From Polytrichum commune (lineage: Eukaryota > Streptophyta > Polytrichopsida > Polytrichales > Polytrichaceae): 64,000 nt of DNA. The notes under the pieces were generated by a model. That model was not told the origin of the DNA and did no database searches. It saw nothing but the letters and a program-made list of their open reading frames with translations. The stretch covers positions 37,401,554-37,465,553 of the forward strand of contig OX485803.1 in the NCBI GenBank assembly GCA_950295325.1, read 5' to 3'. This document shows positions 1 to 9,706 of the stretch, one piece after another. The translations under genes were made by a program, and so were the position numbers. The stretch's first letter is position 1, and each line of letters begins with the position of its first letter.

Positions 1-482
1 CCTTGACCACATCATCTCTTAACAAATGTTGTATGTGGAGCCGTTGTTCGTAGGTCTCTAAGGTTGGATTATTCTTATATCTTGATCCTTCGTGTGTGTT
101 GTGATGGTGGCATGCAAACTCCATCCATTTATAGCCCTAATACACAAATAACCATCCGTATTCGTCAACAAACCATGAAGCATGCTTGATGAAGACATGT
201 TATTGGACATATCCAAGAACAAATTTATTATTTACAAAACTAAGAATTTGATATTAGTCTAGAAATACATAGGTAGAGAATATAACTACCATGTCAAGTA
301 AGGTGAGTCTTTGAATAATGAACAAGGAATACAAAGTTTAGGTTGTGATAAAAGTTACCGAGTCGTGAGTCACGTGGTGTTCACCAAATAATTTTACAAG
401 TAGTTGTCCAAATTTGTCTGCCCTTCTTTTGAAAGCAAAATGTAATTATAGCTTCAAGGTTAGTCTTGCAAGGGTAAGGAAG
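1..482. other. Intergenic, AT-rich, nothing recognised
   Basis: No coding signal, RNA gene or clear repeat boundary is visible. The end of this stretch runs into the left arm of an inverted repeat at 483. Confidence 0.5.
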
Positions 483-627
483 CAATGGATGAGTGGTGGC
501 ATGAACGGAGGAGATCAGGGGAGGAGGGTTACATCGGTCAAATCCGACGGTCCAAAAAACACATGCAATGTGGCCTCACCAGAAGCCAGAAGTTGCTTTC
601 ATCGCCCATAGACTTCTTCTCGATAAT
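483..627 (+). repeat. Left arm of a ~145-bp inverted repeat
   Basis: The segment reads from GCAATGGATGAGTGGTGGCA to GACTTCTTCTCGATAA. Its reverse complement recurs at about 1411-1557 with scattered substitutions. Both arms translate to similar peptides (WMSGG.NGGDQGRRVT), but neither is a convincing gene. The similarity is by eye. Confidence 0.75.
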
Positions 628-730
628 CACTCTAAAGTTGTCCAACAAACCATATGGTCATGCCAATTAGCCCCATATGTTGATGTAGCTCTCTCAGCCA
701 ATATTACATTTTGCCACACCCGATCACAAC

Positions 731-1345
731 CTCAGGGAGGTCACTAATGAAAATCTTAGAAACAACATGCGATTAAAAAAAAAGGTCTAATATATTCATT
801 GTAGACTTTTTTTGCAAAAAAACATACATATAATATAGGGGGTTTTAGAATAATGAAACATGTTTACATGTAAAATACCACCACATATAATGGCCTCTTT
901 TATCTAGTCAGTACATGTAAAATAGAGTGGAAATAATTAATAGGGGTGGCGGGTCTAGGGTAGGGTTTGTGCTTGTGGATGAAAATAAGTAATTTTATGT
1001 TGAAAAAGTTTGGATGGATGACTTGGCATGTTGGCTAGCTTGAACATTACTAAACCAACGTATTGAATGTGGAGTTAATGTTCTCTACCTATTTCATCGC
1101 GTTGTTTGAATGGCAATCTTCTTTCCAATTTTCTTTGGTAGTTTAAGTAAAATAGGGTATATTAAAATAATTCCCCAAAAATTTATAATTATTGATAGGG
1201 TGTATTAAAATACAAGCATCTACCTTTATTTGGAAGAATATCATACCTTATAATCTTTTCTACAAGGTAAATAGCCCCCCCAAAAAATAAATAGGTCATG
1301 AGCGCACGTGTATACATTAATAAAAGAGGGAGTGACCTCCATGAG
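731..1345. mobile_element. TIR element with 8-bp target duplication (CACGGGGAGGTCACT family), no ORF
   Basis: The left end reads CTCAGGGAGGTCACT. The right end, reverse-complemented, reads CTCATGGAGGTCACT. The element is flanked by a perfect 8-bp direct repeat, ATCACAAC, at 723-730 and 1346-1353. The ends match those of the elements at 6489-6898 and 19376-20873, and a subterminal CGCACGTG-type motif is shared. Eight-base duplications are known for hAT and P superfamilies; which one applies is inference. No transposase is encoded, so this copy is non-autonomous. Confidence 0.85.
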
Positions 1346-1410
1346 ATCACAACTTATGGGAAGATGTGATTTTTGAAAAAGTTTCACAATTTTGGCACCG
1401 TTCAATGAAG

Positions 1411-1557
1411 GTTTATCGAGAAGAAGTCTATAGGCGATGAAAGCAGCTTCTGGGGTCTAGTGAGGCCACGTTGCCTGTGCTTTCTTGACCATCGGATTTG
1501 ACAAATGTAACCCTCCTCCCCTGATCTCCTCCGTTCCTGCCACCACTCATCCACTGC
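1411..1557 (-). repeat. Right arm of the ~145-bp inverted repeat
   Basis: This is the reverse complement of 483-627. The two arms bracket the TIR element at 731-1345, so either a larger fold-back element was later invaded, or two copies of one repeat lie in opposite orientation. Confidence 0.75.
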
Positions 1558-1639
1558 ATTGGGCACATTGTTGGATGGACATGCGTTATCACAAGTTGGA
1601 AATTCAAGAAATGTTTAGAATTTAGGATCGCAGACAACT

Positions 1640-2745
1640 TGTTTGTTGATGATTCAAATAGAGGAACTCAATTAGATGAATCAAATAAGATAGAACTTTG
1701 TTGTTGTTGATACATGTTTGATAATATTTACCTGATAACTCCGCATCCTCAAACATCTTAACAACTCCACCATGCATGCTTGTGGAGGATAACATATACT
1801 CTCAATGTTTTCAATCGCCGATTTCTGCACCCCTTTGTCTTGTATTGTCCAAACACATTGAAAGTGTACATTTACCATTTCCTCACAAACTATGTTTAGA
1901 GCATGCAAGGTACATATATGAACATTGTCATTACAAAAGAATAAATGCCAACATTGGCTAAGGAATTATCACAACTTACAGTAGGGGCTGGTGGCTATAG
2001 GATACAACTTTCCTACCAAGTAACTCACATTTCATTTGCCAAGTCACTTACATCACAATACAATGCTCGTACACGGCCGTTAGGAACCGAACCCTAGCCA
2101 CTTAACATGTGACACTAACCCTCACATACAATGAACCATTGAGAAGTTCTATGACTCGGCAACCACCTCGCAAAAAAAGTGATCATATACCCCTACAACA
2201 CCACAACCACACTAACCCCACCGATACAAGGATCATCCAATCGCTCAGTTTTCATGGTCACTATGGTTACCTTGGTTACTGTAGTGCCCACCCCGAGAGG
2301 GGTTAGTAGTCATGCACCACTAATATTATGTCCAATGGACATAATATCAAGGGTGGGTCGAACAAGCATTTCAATCACGTTGATCCCACTAAGGTCAACA
2401 TTTCTTCTCTCTAAACCTTGTCTAATGAAGTATTCCATATATCTAAATGAATTCATTCCCAACTTCTCTACATGGACGATTTCGGCCTCATCCATCTTTA
2501 ATACGAAGATGAGAGGTGAACCGTGTAGTTATGGTAAACAATAAACGAAAATTAGAATAACTTGCCTTAGAAGTAGAAAAATCCTTGATCACCACATGCA
2601 ATTGCAAATCTCCAATTGAATTTAACAGTCCACCCTTTTCATAATTTTGCATCGAGTCGTGAACTTGAAGACAGTAGCAATTTAAGAATGTACCCTTCAT
2701 AAGATTCTTTCAACGCTTATAATATGAAGTGTTCAATCCTATTGC
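1640..2745. other. Intergenic, nothing recognised
   Basis: Short ORFs of 61-121 codons exist on both strands, but none shows a family motif or a codon pattern that sets it apart. No repeat boundary was found. Confidence 0.4.
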
Positions 2746-3510
2746 CAATGTCCAGGTCATTTTTGGCACAAGTGGTCAAGATCCTAGTGCTTCCAAATCC
2801 AACTAGTTGCAAGTTGACATTCTTAGGGCCACTTCACACACGAGCCAAGGGCCGTGACCATGAGATTGTGAGAGCCCAAAAGAAAGTGTCCAAAGGCCGT
2901 CCCAACACATCTCCAAAATCACGTAGTGTGGTCATGGACCCTCAAGTGTAGTGTGAAGTCATATGTGACTGGGCCTCAACCAAATGTTATTTCAATGAAT
3001 TTTTTATTCATGCGGGTCCTCACACATGATAAAATAGAATAAACCAACGGTTGTGAGCGTTAGGAGTGCCATGGTCTCCCAGTTTTGTTTTAGGCCTACC
3101 TCCAAGAGTTAGGTGGCTTTTGAAAATAGTCCAAGTGACCGTGAAACATGATCCATTCGGTGCCATGTAGGAATCCATGTAGACTTTACATCCATCTTGC
3201 ATTCACATACTCCGTTAGTCCCTCGAGCGTACTGTGAAGCGAACTTGGACCGGCTCCGTCCTTTCCACCAATGAGAGTGCTTGGAGTGTAATGGTCACGG
3301 GCTCTTAGTCCTGTGTGTGAAGTGGCCCTTAGTCATTCTTTATTAATTTGAGGTGTATTTTAGAAATTTCTTCTAAAATGTTCAATAATTTTCTTGAAGT
3401 CTGGAACACCAACCAGTGATTTCTCAAACTCAACCGGTTCGTTTGTAACGAGTGGCCCGTTCTCCGTGTTCATTGACTATTGCTAAACCTCCAAATCTAA
3501 GATCCTAGGG
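2745..3510 (+). repeat. Older dispersed repeat split by a MITE
   Basis: The flanks (GATCCTAGTGCTTCCAAATC near 2780, then CTCAACCGGTTCGTTTGTAA near 3430) recur together near 20880-21060 and 31870-31990. In those copies they are not interrupted by the MITE at 2824-3331. The repeat is therefore older than that insertion. Its own ends were not resolved. Confidence 0.55.
2824..3331 (+). mobile_element. Mutator-like MITE, copy 1
   Basis: It has terminal inverted repeats of about 40 bp: the left starts TAGGGCCACTTCACACACGA and the right ends GTGTGTGAAGTGGCCCTTA. The flanks carry an imperfect 8-bp duplication, GACATTCT (2816-2823) and GTCATTCT (3332-3339). About 505 bp long, it has two further copies at 3514-4010 and 18013-18515. 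Long TIRs with an 8-10 bp duplication suggest a Mutator-like (MULE) non-autonomous element. No transposase is present. Confidence 0.8.
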
Positions 3511-3513
3511 CCA

Positions 3514-4010
3514 AGGGCCACTTCACACACATGAGACTGAGAGCCCGTGACCATTACACTTCAAGCACGAGTCTCATTGGTGGAAAAGGTGGAGCTTCAC
3601 ACTAAGCTTGAGGGACCAATCGGAGTATGTGAATGTAAGATGGATGTCAAGTCTGGATGGATTTCTACATGGCATCGAATGGATCATGTTTCATGGTCAC
3701 TTGGACTATTCTCAAAAATCACCTCTTGAAGGTAGGCCTCACACAAAACCATCGAGAGACCATGGCACTCAAAACGCTCACAACCGTTGGTTTATTCTAT
3801 TTTTTCATGTGCGAGGACCCACGTGAACAGAAAATTCATTGAAATAGCATTTGACTAAGAGCCCAGTCACATATGACTTCACACCACACTTGAGGGCCCG
3901 TGACCACAGTAGATGATTTTGGAGGTGGCTTGGGATGGCCTTTGGACACTTTCTTTTGGGCTCTCACAATTTCATGGTCACGGCCCTTGGCTCGTGTGTG
4001 AAGTGACCCT
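3514..4010 (-). mobile_element. Mutator-like MITE, copy 2 (reverse orientation)
   Basis: This is the reverse complement of copy 1 with about the same length and the same ends (AGGGCCACTTCACACACATG / CTCGTGTGTGAAGTGACCCT). It is bracketed by a 25-bp direct repeat, 3485-3509 and 4011-4035, beginning AAACCTCCAAATCTAAGATC, which is far longer than a usual MULE target duplication. Four bases (GCCA) lie between the left repeat and the element. Confidence 0.8.
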
Positions 4011-4127
4011 AAACCTCCAAATCTAAGATCCTAGGACTAGTTCTGTTACGCGGGCATGATTCTTAACTACAAACTTGTATACAATATACCTTCATGAGTG
4101 AAATTATGTAAAGTGAACCATGGTCCT

Positions 4128-4529
4128 CTAGACAACCTTAACATCCAATAACACATTGTTGAAGTTGTCCAATTGTAAAATTTTGTACTTCAATTTCAAG
4201 CTTTCATTGTTGCATCGGACCTCATAGGTACTATTGAGAAACAATGGATTCCCAACTAAATCTTCACATTGATTATGGACTAATTTCCTCAACCGAAGTA
4301 CTTGACAAGGGTTTGGTAGGCGCCCTAAGTGGAGACCTCTTCCAACTTGTTTGATACCACCTTTGAACTTCTTGTATAACTTGTTGAAGTCATTTAAAGA
4401 GATACCGCTTTCGTCATGAACTTGTAGCACTTCATGGGGACTAATTGCGTGACCAACTTTCTCCAAGTTCATGTTGGCCATTTGAATCCCAACCCGTGTC
4501 ATAGTAGGCACTTTGAGCAACAATTGCAC
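4128..4529 (-). CDS. Unidentified 133-codon ORF
   Basis: This is an open frame of 133 codons with a fairly ordinary amino-acid mix (many Lys, Leu, Asn, Val). I recognise no motif, signal peptide or membrane segment. It follows closely on a MITE and has no visible introns or neighbours that hint at a role. It may be an exon of a mobile gene or chance; treat it as hypothetical. Confidence 0.15.
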   Translation of the reverse strand: MQLLLKVPTMTRVGIQMANMNLEKVGHAISPHEVLQVHDESGISLNDFNKLYKKFKGGIKQVGRGLHLGRLPNPCQVLRLRKLVHNQCEDLVGNPLFLNSTYEVRCNNESLKLKYKILQLDNFNNVLLDVKVV

Positions 4530-6480
4530 TTTTGTTGGCTCTGTCTGTAGGGGACAGACTATGCATCAACTTCTATGTTTCAAGAGCAAATTTGCTAACC
4601 AGTTTGCGTTCACGCTTGGACATTACTTGTTCATGCTTATTTTTTTGTCCAATTTATTTAATGTGGACGTTAGCTATAGTTATATATATTTAGTTAACCG
4701 TAGTTGCTCCCTAAACTGTATTGAAAAAAATCTAGTTAACTATAGTTATTTTGTTAGTTTTTAATTATTGATTTAAAAAAATTTGAGTGATAAATGAGTA
4801 GCTTCAATCCTTGACCCGCATTTGAGAAGAAGGTGCACAAAATCCAAGAAAGGTTTGGTTATAAGTATAATAAGTAGCCATGGATTGGCATAAACAAAGT
4901 GGACAGGTACAGTCGTAGTCTTTCACAAGAAAGGACAAAGCCTCACGGTTCTGCTGTTTTCTTGTTTGGGATAGAATGAAAACCCAAAAGAAATTGCCAA
5001 TTTCAACTTGATCGATCGGTCTTGCTTCCACATCATCGCTCGTGTGTTGCAACTTGAGGCATACTCCTCTTGGATTCTTCTTCGCGTAACTTAGTTGTTG
5101 GTGCCAACACGATGCAAGCTAAATGGCATGTGGGCCTTTGCATGGCCACAATTTAGATAGATTGCGTTGTTGTCTAGTTTGACTACGGTGGCGAAATGGA
5201 GTTTTCCTTAAGATTGTTGAGCCTCCCTTGCACTTTTGGCAATTCGTAATTGGCTACGTTGAGACCAGAGTTCGGGAAGTTTTTGAAGCCTTAGTGGCTA
5301 ATTGCCGGTAGTTGCTACGAAGGGTCGGATTTTTCCCAATTTACATTGGCAAGAGCCGGTCTTTTGTAAAATCAATTGGCCAATTGCCTATATTTTCATA
5401 TTTTCATTGGCCAATATCCGATTAAATGGAATTCATATGAGCACTAATTGTTTAAAAAATGTATGAAAAGTTATTAGAAATGATTTCTTAGTACAAAATC
5501 TTGAATCAGTGAAAAGAAAGGCATGTTCAAAACTTTAAATTTGAAGAGTTAATATCCTTGGCAAGAATTGAACCTAGCAATGCCTTCACCGCTTGAAGGC
5601 CAAGGGTCCCCCAATTCTTCATAGAAGCAATTGGATTTGGTCATGGGTCAAAAAGTTGAAGGTTTAGGGTACTTCCTCAAGTGCATCATTAGATGCCCCA
5701 GACAAATAGCGCTCTGGATGCTTCCGGTTGAAATCCAGTAACTCACAAGAAGAATCGGCTACATTTTCTGGTCCATCGGCTAATTGCCGGAGGATTGAAA
5801 TTACAGTCGGATTGCCATCCGATGGTTGGAAATTTGAACCGGCCATGAGGGGAAATCCATCGGATGATAATGAACCAGCCGTCGGTTTTCCCCGAACATA
5901 GGTTGAGACTTGCAACAAGAGCATTCTATTCCTCTTTGTGCAATATTCCCATTTTTCTCATGTTGTTATGCTCCTACAAGTCAACCAACCGAGATTCCAA
6001 TTCTTCTCTATTGGTAATTTCGGCAACAAGATTTTGTGTTCGGATATCGTACTTGCTTTGCATCGTACACATCCCGTTTTGTAAGGAAGTTGGCTATCTT
6101 CTCAAATTTTTTAACTGAATTTCAAATTCCATCGCATCATGACTCGAGCGATGGATATGTTTGTCAATGCCATCTTGCAATCATAATATTATTAAGATCC
6201 ATAATAGTGTTATGTGGGATCAACAATATTCCAAGAATATTCACGGATATTTTCCACATTCCGTATGAATAATGTTATGATATTGTAATCTCAAATTTTT
6301 GATAAAAAAAACACAAAAGTTGATGTTCCTCCCGACAGAGTTTCCAGAAGTTTGATGAAACTAAGAAGACCATTCTCTCCATTGCCAACAAACTCAAGCG
6401 ACTGACTCGGGGATTCTAATTTCGGTTGTTTACCGCTACAAGGATGAATTGGATAAACTATCTGACCACAAATCCAAGTT
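4530..6480. other. Intergenic, nothing recognised
   Basis: AT-rich stretches alternate with short sequences rich in GGCCAATTG/CGGCTAATTGCC words (about 5230-5420 and 5755-5790), which may be remnants of a repeat. No ORF has a recognisable family signature. Confidence 0.4.
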
Positions 6481-6488
6481 TCCAAAAT

Positions 6489-6898
6489 CACGGGGAGGTC
6501 ACTTCATTGTCAAGTTGACACCACGTGCGGACAAAGTTTGCTACCCCTATATTACATGCCATATATAATTTTAAAATTTATGGTATGTTCTCTACATATA
6601 CATAACCATTGATAGTATCTTTTGTATACTTTTTTTTAAAAAAATAGTCATCTTTATTTTTTTTAGTAATTGTTTTAGTTCAATTTTGTGTCATTCTAGT
6701 TAGAAATGGTATGTTTTATGAAAAAAACAAATCATCAAATTTAGTTACCACTTTTGACTATGTCATAGGTACTGTGTATATCTACTCATGAAAAAAATTG
6801 ATAAAATTTTGACCCATTTTGGTGGTGCAACTTACCAAAAGAAGATTTTTTTTGGTCGCACGTGGTGTTCAACTTGACAATGGAGTGATCTACCCGTG
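6489..6898. mobile_element. TIR element with perfect 8-bp target duplication, 410 bp
   Basis: The left end CACGGGGAGGTCACTTCATT is mirrored at the right end (AATGGAGTGATCTACCCGTG), with about 42 bp of inverted repeat including CACCACGTGCGG. The direct repeat TCCAAAAT flanks it at 6481-6488 and 6899-6906. The interior is AT-rich with no ORF. The ends are the same as those of 731-1345 and 19376-20873. Confidence 0.9.
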
Positions 6899-7148
6899 TC
6901 CAAAATGAGCACTGCTAAGTTGATTTGAAGCGACATCCTCAAATGATCATGGGTTTATATTTGGGAGCAATCCATGCTTGAACTTTGTGCAAACCCTCTG
7001 ATTTTTGTAGCATTTTCTATCACCATCTCTAATGACAACAATAGCAAAGACAAAACATGTTGAAAATACGATGAACAATAGCTCCAAAGCTTCGACATGC
7101 TGGACAAAAAACCGGACCAAGAAGGTTGACAAGATTCCCACGTAGATA

Positions 7149-7626
7149 CAGTCCACCCTCTATAAATGTTAGGCTCTGGAGTAAAATTTTCCTAACATTT
7201 ATAGTGAGTTAACATTGTAACAGTTATGAAGGGAGCTTTTTGAATGCTTAACAAATATAAATTCATTACAATTATGGAGGGAGAGTTTTGCAAAATTATC
7301 ATATATAAAATATGTGTATCAAATCAATCTTTTATTTTTATGAAACAGAATAAGAATCAATATAGTCCAAATGAATAATTTGATCACAAAAGTCAAATTT
7401 GGTGGCTTTTGCCACTTTGAGTCAATGTAATGGATGTCATCACACAATATTGGATGTATTTCGTAGGTTAACATTTATAAGTGGCAAATTAACAAAGAGG
7501 GGAGTAAATTATTGTTAACATTTAACATAGTTAACATTCTAGTTAGCAATATGAGGGGAGTACGATTTTGTTAACAAATATAATGAGTTAACGTTTATAA
7601 GTGTAACATTTATCGAGGGTGGACTG
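7149..7626. mobile_element. mariner/Stowaway-type MITE with TA duplication
   Basis: The left end CAGTCCACCCTCTATAAATG and the reverse complement of the right end (CAGTCCACCCTCGATAAATG) form TIRs of at least 23 bp. The dinucleotide TA flanks both sides (7147-7148, 7627-7628). The form CAG...CCTC.ATAAAT resembles plant mariner-like TIRs. It is 478 bp, AT-rich and has no transposase. Confidence 0.85.
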
Positions 7627-7955
7627 TATGTTGGTGTGTACAAGATTCCTGCCTACATCAATCATAAGCTTAGTTGCAATTCAATCACAAACACTTGTTC
7701 AAAATCATGCTTGTTCCCGCTTACCAAACCCAAATTGCTTTGTCACGAGTCTCTATTTTGAATCATGTTCTAACTTCTTCGTTGAAGTAACTTTCCCAAA
7801 GCCCCAATATTCATATGATGGTTACGGGGCCATATTCGAGTGTGCTTATTATGTAAAGATCATCATGTAATGGGGGTGTAGGTTAGTGGTTGTGGTATTG
7901 GTGGGAATGGTATTAAGGGGTTTCCACTAAGTTGTTGATATATTTACTTTGTAGT

Positions 7956-8482
7956 TTAGGGTGTGCCTTGTATGATGTTGGTTTCAACATGTGCATTATT
8001 GAGCGTCATTAGGTTCTTTGTGAGATTTTTAAAGATTTGGTAGCTAGGGGGATGGGTGTTTGTTTGTTGTATACACATACGATGGATGTGTAGTCGCTTG
8101 ATTTTGTGTAGGTATTTTGGCCAGTCAGATGTGGGATTGTAGTGGATGCTATTATGCACGATAGTGAGAATTGTGTGAGAGTTGTCATTTTTATTTGTAG
8201 GGATTTTTTCATTATGAGTGAGTATGACCATAGGTAAGGTGTGGTTATTTCTTTTGGCAAAAATTTTGACCTAATGGATGGCTTCCGTGGCATAATTTGG
8301 GTGGGGGGGGGGGGGGGATGGGCTAATCCTATTTCCACCTTCGCGATTTTGCCAAAGAGGAAGTTTCGGTTGTGTGATGAGTTGTATTGTGTGATCTCTA
8401 GTGGGCACATGACCATTGAAGAGTGGCAAGGGTGTGTGATTTTATAGGCTTTGATTAAGATGTTGATAGTTGTCATGTGCAA
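7956..8482 (-). pseudogene. Decayed fragment of the methyltransferase-like LINE region
   Basis: On the minus strand, two overlapping frames match residues of about 315-445 of the large element at 25.8 kb. Paired motifs are ITQYNSSHNRNFLFGKIAK versus LTQYNSPHTRDILFGSIGK, and HYNPTSDWPKYL versus TYNPTPEWPKYY. The similarity moves between frames, so the copy carries at least one frameshift. It also contains a G15 tract (8303-8317 on the plus strand) within the coding region. The RNase H and endonuclease parts were not found here. It shows that the family has older members in the same region. Confidence 0.75.
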
Positions 8483-8689
8483 TGTGCGGTGGTTGTTATT
8501 GAGTTATGAGTGCTCTAAATAGAAACTAGGTCCATCCAAACTTCGGACCAAGCTAAAATCCACGGTCTCGATGTCTTAACCAAGATCCCACAAAAAAACC
8601 CTTAAATAAGCATGCTTAAGATCAGTATTATGCTAGGATGAGTGAATTATTCTCTATCATTTAAGGGTTAGCACAAATGGCACAAACTA

Positions 8690-8890
8690 TATTCCAGTGC
8701 CAAAAAACACCCAATCCATCCATGTATCCATCCTTATCATCCTTACATAAGTTACATGCTTGCACCCATCCTTGCATGCCACACATTCATCCTAACCTTC
8801 CTCACATAAAATCCTTCATCCATGCTTACCATCCTTACTTACATACATGCCTTCATCCTTACCTACATGCCATGCCTCCATCCAACCATC
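8690..8890 (+). repeat. Degenerate CATCCTTACATACATGC-like short tandem repeat
   Basis: Words such as CATCC, CTTAC, ACATGC and CATCCTTACC recur irregularly over about 200 bp. This forces a proline/histidine-rich reading frame that is not a gene. Confidence 0.6.
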
Positions 8891-8976
8891 GTTACCATAT
8901 CGACCTACTAGAACCGATCCGCTATTATTGTGAAGACGGGGCCGAAGCGCGGGGCGGGCCAATACGCCATGGAACC

Positions 8977-8999
8977 GACCCGACCCGACCCGACCCGGC
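8977..8999 (+). repeat. (GACCC)n microsatellite in a GC-rich patch
   Basis: About four GACCC units lie inside a GC-rich stretch (about 8930-9200) that contrasts with its AT-rich surroundings, some 500-750 bp upstream of the BSD gene. Confidence 0.7.
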
Positions 9000-9199
9000 T
9001 TTCGATGGGGCTCGTGAGGGAACCTGCTTTGGCCCCCCCCTTTCCTTCGTCCCTCCCCTTCGCTCCCTCCCTAGCGTGTCGTCTGCAAGCTGCCCTAGAA
9101 CCCCTCCCGTTCCGTAGCTTGCATCACGATTCAAGCCCGCATTGCACTTCACGGCACCCCGTGAGGCCACGGGTGCCGTTCACGGCCTTTTCTTGATGT

Positions 9200-9706
9200 G
9201 CGCCTCTCTCAATTCGGCTCAGATTTGGTTCACAGACACTCAAAATAGGCTCCCAGGGGGGTTTTGTGCAGGGTCCAACTATTGGCGAGAGGGTGGGTTA
9301 ACTCAACTTAGGGACGCCCAAACCTTTGCAAATCCGCGAGGGCATGTCAATTTGCCGCAATTCCAGATCCCTAACTTAGGTTAAGTAGGGAGGGGCGAGG
9401 TTTGTCCTATTTTTTCTAATTTTGATTTCACAGGGCAAGGGTTGAGGAGTGCAGTGGGTTCTGGACGACGAACAAACGGAGGTAGAAGTAGCTGTAAAGT
9501 CGATACGTGCAAAGATTCCGCTCGAGTGCATATACTGAGAGAAAGAAAGAAAGAAAGGAAAGGAAGGAAGGAAGAGGTGTTTACTTACTTGCATGATTGA
9601 CGAGTTGCGAGGGATTGTCAAGCTTACTAACCGAAGCTCGTTGGGATCCATTTGTAGTCGTGTGTTTCTACGCACAAGAGGGAACAGGTGATTGCGTTGA
9701 GGAGAC
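9200..9706 (+). promoter_or_regulatory. Probable promoter / 5' leader of the BSD-domain gene
   Basis: This is the region immediately upstream of the first coding ATG. It includes a GAAA/GGAA-rich purine run (about 9538-9574), typical of plant 5' leaders. No TATA box stands out, so the transcription start is not placed. The assignment is by position only. Confidence 0.35.

Noticed and set aside
8677-9117. 146-codon plus-strand frame
   Set aside because: It is made of short CATCC/CTTAC repeats and a GC-rich patch. The composition is Pro/His/Ser-rich and a competing frame on the other strand is equally open.
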